Below, piece by piece: positions 7,322 through 12,422 of a stretch of 12,422 bases of DNA (positions are counted from its first letter, which is position 1; the number at the start of each line of letters is the position of its first letter). A program made the translations under genes and the position numbers. The DNA is taken from NCBI GenBank assembly GCA_043788645.1, contig JAYVTS010000066.1:1-12422 (forward strand), given 5' to 3'. The notes below the pieces were generated by a model that was given only the letters and a program-made list of their open reading frames with translations, was not told where the DNA came from and made no database searches. The DNA comes from CANIZL01 sp043788645. Its GTDB lineage: Bacteria > Verrucomicrobiota > Verrucomicrobiia > Limisphaerales > UBA9464.

Positions 7322-8494
7322 TTAAATCAGCTCGAGGTACAAGGCCCGGAAATCCGCCGCGGTCACCGGTACTGCATTGGTCTTATGGCACGGATCATCC
7401 ACCGCCTGGGCCACCAATGCCTCGAGCAACTCAAGCTTAACGCCGTGATCGCGCAGTTTGGTGTTCAAGCCCAAATCCGCGAGGAACTTCGCGACGAAAC
7501 AAATGGTCTGACGATCCGCCTCACGGTCGGAGACCTTTTCCAGTTCCAATCCGCAGGCAAGGCCCACGCGGCGATACAATCCGGGCTTTCGATGAGCGCA
7601 AAAATTCATACCCGCAACGAGACCCAGCGCATTAGCCAGTCCGTGATGCATACCGCAGAGGGTAGAAAGCGGATGCGCCAACGAATGGACCACGCCCAAA
7701 TCCTTCTGAAACGCTACCGCTCCCATCGCCGCCGCTACCAGCATTCGACCTCGGGCATCGAGATCCCGACCGTCGCGGACCGCACGGGGCAACGCCTCGA
7801 CAATGAGTCGGATTCCTTCCAGCGCGATGCCATCGCACATCGGATGAAACTGAGGACAGGTGAAACTCTCGATACAATGCGTGAGCGCATCGGCCCCAGT
7901 TGCCGCGGTGAGTTTGGGGGGCAGACCCACCGTGAGTTCCGGATCGAGAATAACCAGTTTGGCCAACAATTCGGGGTGGAAAAGCACCGCTTTGCGCTGG
8001 GTCGCGCCGAGGGTGATGACCGAGCTGCGGCCGACTTCACTGCCGGTGCCGGCCGTGGTGGGAATGGCAATAAAGGGGGCAAGTCCGGTCCAGTCAGCGG
8101 CTTGTTCGTAAAACTTTGCCAAGGGGAAATCAGGGTATTTCGCCAGCAACCTCGCTGCTTTTCCCGCGTCGAGTGGACTTCCGCCACCGATTCCGATCAC
8201 ACCATCGCAATGGTGCTGGCGCATCAAGGCAGCGGCCTGATGGACGTCCGCCTCAATCGGATTGGCATGGACCCCCGCGTAAACAAACCAGTCTCGGTCG
8301 CGTCCGGCTTCGCCTAGAATTCGGACCAGCGATTTGAACGCATCGGTCGCTGCGAGCCCCGGGTCGGTCACCACGAGTGGCCGTCGGACCCCGAGGCGGG
8401 CGAGATGTGCCGGTAATTCGGCCAAGGCACCGGTGCCGTATCGAGTCGGCGTCGGAAACGAAAAAGACGTAACGCTCACCCCAGCATTCTTCAT
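7322..8494 (-). CDS. Iron-containing (group III) alcohol dehydrogenase
   Basis: This 390-residue protein of the Fe-ADH family interconverts an alcohol and an aldehyde with NAD(P)H. Dinucleotide-binding motifs are GGGSPLDAGKA (103-113) and PTTAGTGSE (145-153). The four metal ligands can be placed by comparison with FucO: Asp202 and His206 (DALTH), His270 (HSLAH) and His284 (GMHHG); spacings of 4 and 14 residues match FucO Asp196/His200 and His263/His277. Length is normal. It is the first gene of the operon with the aldehyde dehydrogenase and the GS-like ligase, and diverges from the ccs genes. ATG at 8494 was chosen; a GTG directly before it (8497) would add one residue. A long antisense open frame over this gene is a high-GC coding shadow. 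The alcohol oxidised is not known; the operon suggests an amino alcohol or its gamma-glutamyl derivative. Confidence 0.94.
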   Translation of the reverse strand: MKNAGVSVTSFSFPTPTRYGTGALAELPAHLARLGVRRPLVVTDPGLAATDAFKSLVRILGEAGRDRDWFVYAGVHANPIEADVHQAAALMRQHHCDGVIGIGGGSPLDAGKAARLLAKYPDFPLAKFYEQAADWTGLAPFIAIPTTAGTGSEVGRSSVITLGATQRKAVLFHPELLAKLVILDPELTVGLPPKLTAATGADALTHCIESFTCPQFHPMCDGIALEGIRLIVEALPRAVRDGRDLDARGRMLVAAAMGAVAFQKDLGVVHSLAHPLSTLCGMHHGLANALGLVAGMNFCAHRKPGLYRRVGLACGLELEKVSDREADRQTICFVAKFLADLGLNTKLRDHGVKLELLEALVAQAVDDPCHKTNAVPVTAADFRALYLELI

Positions 8495-8701
8495 CACCGA
8501 TGCGAGAGAACAAACTCAAATTCTCAAGGCCCCTAGCGATTGAATTCACTCCGTGTTTCCACCGCGGCAGGCGTCTGATTTCGGAGGATGGACGGAGTCG
8601 AAAGGGTCTAAAACATCCGGGCGGGCAACCAGAAATAATTTCCTGCGCAATCTCCTGTGAATCCGCCATGTTGACGGGCGTCTGTCATCGCATTCGATCC
8701 G
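8495..8701. promoter_or_regulatory. Divergent intergenic region between the dehydrogenase operon and ccsBA
   Basis: This 207-bp gap must hold the promoters of two divergent transcription units. I see a 7-bp inverted repeat ACTCCGT/ACGGAGT (8548-8554, 8592-8598) and a direct repeat GGCGTCTG (8570-8577, 8677-8684); either could be chance. TTGACG at 8671-8676 resembles a -35 box, but nothing like a -10 box follows at correct spacing before the ATG at 8702. No small gene or RNA is apparent. Confidence 0.5.
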
Positions 8702-9952
8702 ATGTTGCTCCGTCTCTTAAAACCGCTCACGTCGCTCCGACTCACCGTCACCTTGTTGGCGCTCGGCATTGCGTTGATTTTTTTTGGCACCTTGGCCCAG
8801 ACCACCGACGGGCTCTGGCTCGCCCAAACCCGCTATTTCAAGAGCTGGTTTTGCACCTGGTCGCCACATACGCCGGGTTGGCGATGGATCCTCCTCCCAC
8901 TCCCGGGCGGATATCTCCTCGGGGTGGCGCTCCTCGTCAACCTGATCGCCGCACATGTTGCGCGATTCAAGTTTGCCTGGAAAAAGTCCGGAATTTTGCT
9001 CACCCATGCCGGGGTGATCCTACTGCTGATTGGTCAGCTGATCACCGACATGTTTGCGGTTGAAAGCCAAATGCGGATCACGGAAGGGCAAATAAAAAAC
9101 TACTCCGAGAGCAGTCTCTACTCCGAACTCGCGGTCCTCGACGTGACCAATCCTGAGCAGCACAAGGTAGTGACCTTTCCCGAAGCACGGGTGGCCCGGA
9201 AGGGCGAACTCAAGCATCCTGAACTGCCGTTTGTGATCAAGATCAATCAATACTGGCCCAACAGCGACCAAAAGCCGCGCGGGCCCATGACCGGCGGAGC
9301 GCAGCAAGCGTCCCAAGGAATCGCGAATCGGTTCAGTTTTGATGAACTTCCGGTGACCAGGACCATGAACGACCGGAATTTTCCCTCGGTATTCGCGGAA
9401 GTTCTAACGGACGGAATTTCGAAGGGGTCGTGGATCTTGACACCTTGGGCGAGTGACGAAATTATTTTGGTGAGCCTGAGTCGATCTTTCTCCGAGAAAT
9501 ATGGTGCTAAATTGGGGAATAAGTTGTTTGCTGAACTCACCACGCCGCAACGATTTCAACACGCTGGGCGCACCTATGAATTGCATTTCAGGGCTCAACG
9601 CTTCTACCAGCAGCAATCCCTACAGTTACTTAAATTCACCCACGAAAAGTATCTAGGGACCGAAACGCCCAAGGATTTCCGCAGTCGGGTTCGGCTCATG
9701 GACAGCGGCCGCAAGGAAAACCGCGAATTAGATATCTACATGAACAACCCATTGCGTTACGCCGGTCTGACCTATTTCCAAGCGAGTTTCGATGCCGTCG
9801 ATCCGAGAGTGACGATCCTTCAAGTGGTCGCCAACCCTGGCTGGATGACACCGTATGTTGGCTGCGCGATGGTCACTCTAGGCCTCCTCATCCAATTCTT
9901 CATTCACCTCGCCGGTTTCATTGCCAAACATCGCAAATCCTCCCGTATATGA
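8702..9952 (+). CDS. ccsB: Cytochrome c biogenesis protein CcsB (ResB)
   Basis: This 416-residue inner-membrane protein is one half of the System II cytochrome c synthase, which carries heme across the membrane and attaches it to CxxCH motifs of exported apocytochromes. Topology fits ResB: three N-terminal membrane segments (about 13-33, 62-86, 96-116), a large extracytoplasmic domain (about 117-380), and a last membrane segment (about 385-408). His102 in LLTHAGVILLLIG is the best candidate for the transmembrane heme-ligand His known from CcsBA studies. The motif NNPLRYAGLTYFQASF near the C-terminus is typical of ResB. The stop codon overlaps the ccsA start by four bases (ATGA), so the two are translationally coupled. 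The ATG at 8702 has no clear RBS. The PVC cytochrome at 579-4157 is a plausible client. Confidence 0.93.
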   Translation: MLLRLLKPLTSLRLTVTLLALGIALIFFGTLAQTTDGLWLAQTRYFKSWFCTWSPHTPGWRWILLPLPGGYLLGVALLVNLIAAHVARFKFAWKKSGILLTHAGVILLLIGQLITDMFAVESQMRITEGQIKNYSESSLYSELAVLDVTNPEQHKVVTFPEARVARKGELKHPELPFVIKINQYWPNSDQKPRGPMTGGAQQASQGIANRFSFDELPVTRTMNDRNFPSVFAEVLTDGISKGSWILTPWASDEIILVSLSRSFSEKYGAKLGNKLFAELTTPQRFQHAGRTYELHFRAQRFYQQQSLQLLKFTHEKYLGTETPKDFRSRVRLMDSGRKENRELDIYMNNPLRYAGLTYFQASFDAVDPRVTILQVVANPGWMTPYVGCAMVTLGLLIQFFIHLAGFIAKHRKSSRI

Positions 9953-11949
9953 AACGATGGTTTCCTCTCTGCCTCGCTCTCCTTGTAGGAGGTTGGGCAT
10001 TTTCTAAATGGCAGGTCCCCGGTGGCCCGACGGACCGCGATCAGGCCATCGCCGAATTCGGCCGACTACCGTTGGTATTTAACGGTCGCGTTCAACCGTT
10101 CGATTCCCTGGCCCGCAATTCACTCACCCAAATTCGCGGCAAGCAGTCCGCGAATTATGAGCCATGGAAAGGCGTGTTTGAAAAGCCAAAACTCGCCACC
10201 GGCACGGATTGGCTTTTGGAATTAATGTCCGTTCCGGAATTAGCTAATACCCGTAAAATATTCCGCATTGACCATCAGGAACTTAAAGGTTTGTTCCAAT
10301 TACCCGCCGACCCCGACAAGATGCATGAGGACGACGGAAAACATTATGCGTGGAGCCAATTAGAACCACGGCTGGGTGAATTTCAAAAAATCGTCCGGAA
10401 TGTCCCTAAGGAGTCGTCGGAGCAGAGCGTTTTCCAAAAAGCCTCGCTCAAACTCTACAACGCTTTGATGCTGTATATGCGGTTGGAAAATACGCTTCAA
10501 CCCATGGACGGCACCAATGCCGTTGCAGAACTCGCCGCGTATCAAGCCGCCATACCCGCTGGGGTGGCGGCCTTCAAAGCTCGGTTTTCTGACCGTTCGT
10601 TCGACACCAATGCGCTCGCAGAGACGCTAAACGAAGCTCAGCGGTTTATGGCCATGGAAGGGATGGAGGGTCCGTTGGTGATTCCACCCGCGGCCGAGGG
10701 AGGAATTTGGCAACGCACTGGCGGGGCGGCCTTGGCGGCTTCGATTCCCGCAGCGTTGCTGGATCACGTCGTCGGTCGCAACCCGCTGGAGCCCAACGCC
10801 GCCGCGACCCTGATGGGGAAAATCGGTCAAGGCCAACTCCATCCCGCCGTCGGTCAGTTCGCCGCTATGACACTGGCCTACCGCGAAGGTCGGTTTACTG
10901 ATTTGCGAAAACAGATCGCTGAGTACCGTGAGGCCCTCAATTCGGGTCTCCCCCAAGCACTGATTAAGACACGGCGCGAGCAAGCCTTCAACAACTGGGC
11001 GCCGTTTTACTTGTCGATGGGAATCTACGTGCTCGCTTTTCTTTTGGTGGGGGCGTTCTGGCTGACGTTATCAGAAACCTTGCGGCAAGTTGGCTGGTGG
11101 TTGATCTTCGCGGGTTATATCATCCATTCGTCTGGCCTCATCACACGGATGGTGATCGAAGGACGACCACCCGTCACTAACCTCTATAGCTCGGCGGTAT
11201 TTATCGGCTGGGGCACGGTGGGTCTGGGATTGCTGCTAGAACGTATTTGGCGAAATGGCATCGGGCTCGCTGTCGGGTCGGTGCTGGGGTTTGTGACGTT
11301 GATCATTGCCCACGGACTTTCGAAGGACGGCGACACCATGGAAATGATGCGGGCGGTACTCGATACCAATCTCTGGCTCGCCACCCACGTCGTGATAGTT
11401 ACGCTCGGGTATGCCTCGACCTACGTGGCGGGCTTTCTCGCCATTCTTTACGTCGCCCTTGGAGCGGGCACACGGGTCGTCACCCCGGACATGGCCAAAG
11501 CACTGGCCCGGGCCGTATATGGGATTCTCTGTTTCGCGACCCTCTTCAGTTTCGTCGGCACGGTGCTCGGTGGTATTTGGGCGGACCAAAGTTGGGGTCG
11601 ATTTTGGGGTTGGGATCCAAAGGAGAACGGCGCCCTGATTATCGTCCTGTGGAATGCCTTGATCCTCCATGCCCGATGGGGTGGAATGGTCCGGGATCGT
11701 GGCGTAATGCTGTTGGCTCTCGTCGGGAATATCGTCACGAGTTGGTCCTGGTTCGGGACCAACATGCTGGGGATCGGGCTCCATTCCTATGGCTTCATGG
11801 ATTCCGCTTTTATCTGGCTGCTGGCCTTCGTGTCAAGCCAATTGGCATTGATTGCGTTAGGTTTCAGGGCAGTTTCAAGAAAAACAGAGATCAGAAAGGG
11901 TCAAAAGAGTGGCGGAGGCGGCGTGTTATCGCATCGGTGGGATTTGTGA
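9949..11949 (+). CDS. ccsA: Cytochrome c biogenesis protein CcsA (ResC) with long N-terminal periplasmic extension
   Basis: This 666-residue partner of CcsB in the cytochrome c synthase complex has its catalytic core in the C-terminal half, with several membrane helices from about residue 350 on. The tryptophan-rich WWD heme-handling motif is WGRFWGWDPKENG (549-561). Candidate heme-ligand histidines are His480 and His612 flanking WWD on the outer face and His574 (LILHARW) in the membrane; their spacing (94 and 38) is close to that in the characterised Helicobacter fusion protein. Residues 1-20 form a signal anchor, and about 25-350 an extracytoplasmic region beginning LPLVFNGRVQPFDSLARNSL. 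This makes the protein much longer than Bacillus ResC. Such an extension is known in fused CcsBA proteins of other phyla, so here the fusion seems split into two coupled ORFs. The C-terminal tail after 640 is basic and poorly conserved. No terminator is evident downstream. Confidence 0.94.
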   Translation: MKRWFPLCLALLVGGWAFSKWQVPGGPTDRDQAIAEFGRLPLVFNGRVQPFDSLARNSLTQIRGKQSANYEPWKGVFEKPKLATGTDWLLELMSVPELANTRKIFRIDHQELKGLFQLPADPDKMHEDDGKHYAWSQLEPRLGEFQKIVRNVPKESSEQSVFQKASLKLYNALMLYMRLENTLQPMDGTNAVAELAAYQAAIPAGVAAFKARFSDRSFDTNALAETLNEAQRFMAMEGMEGPLVIPPAAEGGIWQRTGGAALAASIPAALLDHVVGRNPLEPNAAATLMGKIGQGQLHPAVGQFAAMTLAYREGRFTDLRKQIAEYREALNSGLPQALIKTRREQAFNNWAPFYLSMGIYVLAFLLVGAFWLTLSETLRQVGWWLIFAGYIIHSSGLITRMVIEGRPPVTNLYSSAVFIGWGTVGLGLLLERIWRNGIGLAVGSVLGFVTLIIAHGLSKDGDTMEMMRAVLDTNLWLATHVVIVTLGYASTYVAGFLAILYVALGAGTRVVTPDMAKALARAVYGILCFATLFSFVGTVLGGIWADQSWGRFWGWDPKENGALIIVLWNALILHARWGGMVRDRGVMLLALVGNIVTSWSWFGTNMLGIGLHSYGFMDSAFIWLLAFVSSQLALIALGFRAVSRKTEIRKGQKSGGGGVLSHRWDL

Positions 11950-12006
11950 AGACGGGAGGCGTTTAGACGAGGGGAATCTGTGGCCCTTTGCTCAGATTTA
12001 TCTCAC

Positions 12007-12054
12007 TCCTTTCCTCACCTCATTCATCAACCCTGTTTTCTCGAAACCGCCCTG
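12007..12054 (-). repeat. Right copy of ~48-bp dispersed repeat
   Basis: Read on the minus strand from 12054, this begins CAGGGCGGTTTCGAGAAA and aligns without gaps to the left copy at 164-211 in the same orientation. It starts within a few bases of the point where the transposase remnant at 12055-12422 stops resembling its family, so it marks or lies at the truncation junction. Beyond 48 bp the similarity becomes weak. It may be the terminal sequence of an element whose interior has been lost. Confidence 0.5.
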
Positions 12055-12422
12055 CACCGAGGCCAGATGCTTCTTGCCGTGCCCGAAGTTGTGTTCGAGG
12101 TGATACCCCTTGGTTTTGAAGACGTTGTTGTTCTCGTTCTCAATCTTCCACCGAGCCCGGCCGAAAGCGGCCAAGGCCTCGAAGTTGTCCTGGGTGATGA
12201 GAAAATCGGTGATCCAGGCATTTCGATAAACGATCCGGCCCTCGGAGTCGGTAATGGTGAGGGAAGTGAAAGCCGTGGAGGAGAGTTTGGCGACAGAAAG
12301 GCTGGTGCGCATAGAGCTCATCACCCAAGAGGGTCACCGTGCCGGAGAGATAACGCTCGGTGTTCTGCTGGAGCCAGCGTTTGGAGGCAGCGATTTCGCA
12401 ATCCTGCTTGGTCTGACCGTCC
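12055..12422 (-). pseudogene. Degenerate DDE transposase (ISNCY/IS4-like), 3'-truncated, internally deleted, continuing past the right edge
   Basis: Two pieces of one transposase lie in different minus frames. The upstream piece (12421 to about 12265) reads DGQTKQDCEIAASKRW and LLGDELYAHQPFC, containing what is probably the second catalytic Asp. The downstream piece (about 12270 to 12056) reads LTITDSEGRIVYRNAW and GRARWKIENENNN, with the probable catalytic Glu, then YHLEHNFGHGKKHLAS. In intact relatives, as I recall, roughly 60 or more residues separate these pieces. Here they meet near 12262-12274 with a frame change, implying an internal out-of-frame deletion. The usual hydrophobic C-terminus after HLAS is missing; the sequence instead runs into the repeat at 12007-12054. 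An ATG-started frame of 108 codons (11998-12324) covers the second piece but is not a real gene. The exact IS family is uncertain. Confidence 0.8.

Noticed and set aside
7385..8317. Long plus-strand open frame (310 codons) opposite the alcohol dehydrogenase
   Set aside because: It is antisense to a complete Fe-ADH with all motifs, has no recognisable domain, and is typical of shadow frames in GC-rich genes.
8671..8700. TTGACG as the -35 box for ccsB
   Set aside because: The -10 position reads TCGATC and lies almost on the start codon, so a promoter here is not supported.
11247..11966. 239-codon plus-strand open frame inside ccsA
   Set aside because: It overlaps the WWD-containing core of CcsA in another frame and is rich in Arg/Gly/His without family features; a shadow frame.

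Overview
The window most likely comes from a bacterium of the PVC superphylum, probably Verrucomicrobiota. The first gene encodes a propeller/HEAT/cytochrome protein of a type (TIGR02604 plus TIGR02603 CxxCH module) that is greatly expanded in Planctomycetes and Verrucomicrobia. The window also has moderately high-GC genes with weak or absent Shine-Dalgarno sequences, System II (Ccs) cytochrome c maturation genes, and intergenic repeat types I associate with these genomes. The phylum call is an inference from gene content, not from a marker gene.

Layout. Bases 1-117 (minus) hold the first 39 codons of a gene leaving the window, tentatively a DruA/DUF4338-like protein. Bases 118-578 are a non-coding, largely AT-rich stretch with a dispersed repeat copy (164-211) and inverted repeats. 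Bases 579-4157 (plus) encode a large secreted PVC-type heme-binding protein. Bases 4158-4408 separate two convergent genes and contain a small element with inverted-repeat ends. Bases 4409-8494 (minus) form a compact three-gene operon, read in the order iron-containing alcohol dehydrogenase, aldehyde dehydrogenase, glutamine-synthetase-family ligase. Bases 8495-8701 are a divergent promoter region. Bases 8702-11949 (plus) encode CcsB/ResB and CcsA/ResC, overlapping by 4 nt. Bases 12007-12054 carry a second copy of the dispersed repeat, and 12055-12422 (minus) a decayed DDE transposase.

How the genes may work together. The minus-strand operon fits a gamma-glutamylation route for an amine bearing a hydroxyl group: the GS-like ligase would cap the amine with glutamate, the Fe-dependent dehydrogenase would oxidise the alcohol, and the aldehyde dehydrogenase would make the acid. 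The substrate is not determined by the sequence. CcsB and CcsA attach heme to exported CxxCH proteins, and the protein at 579-4157 is an obvious local client, although Ccs serves the whole cell. Both window edges carry mobile-element-related sequence and a shared ~48-bp repeat, so the metabolic and cytochrome genes lie between transposon scars.

I saw no tRNA, rRNA, CRISPR array or convincing rho-independent terminator. No defence system or wholly new gene family stands out. The points most worth checking are the repeat pair at the two edges, the inverted-repeat element, and the predicted pathway.
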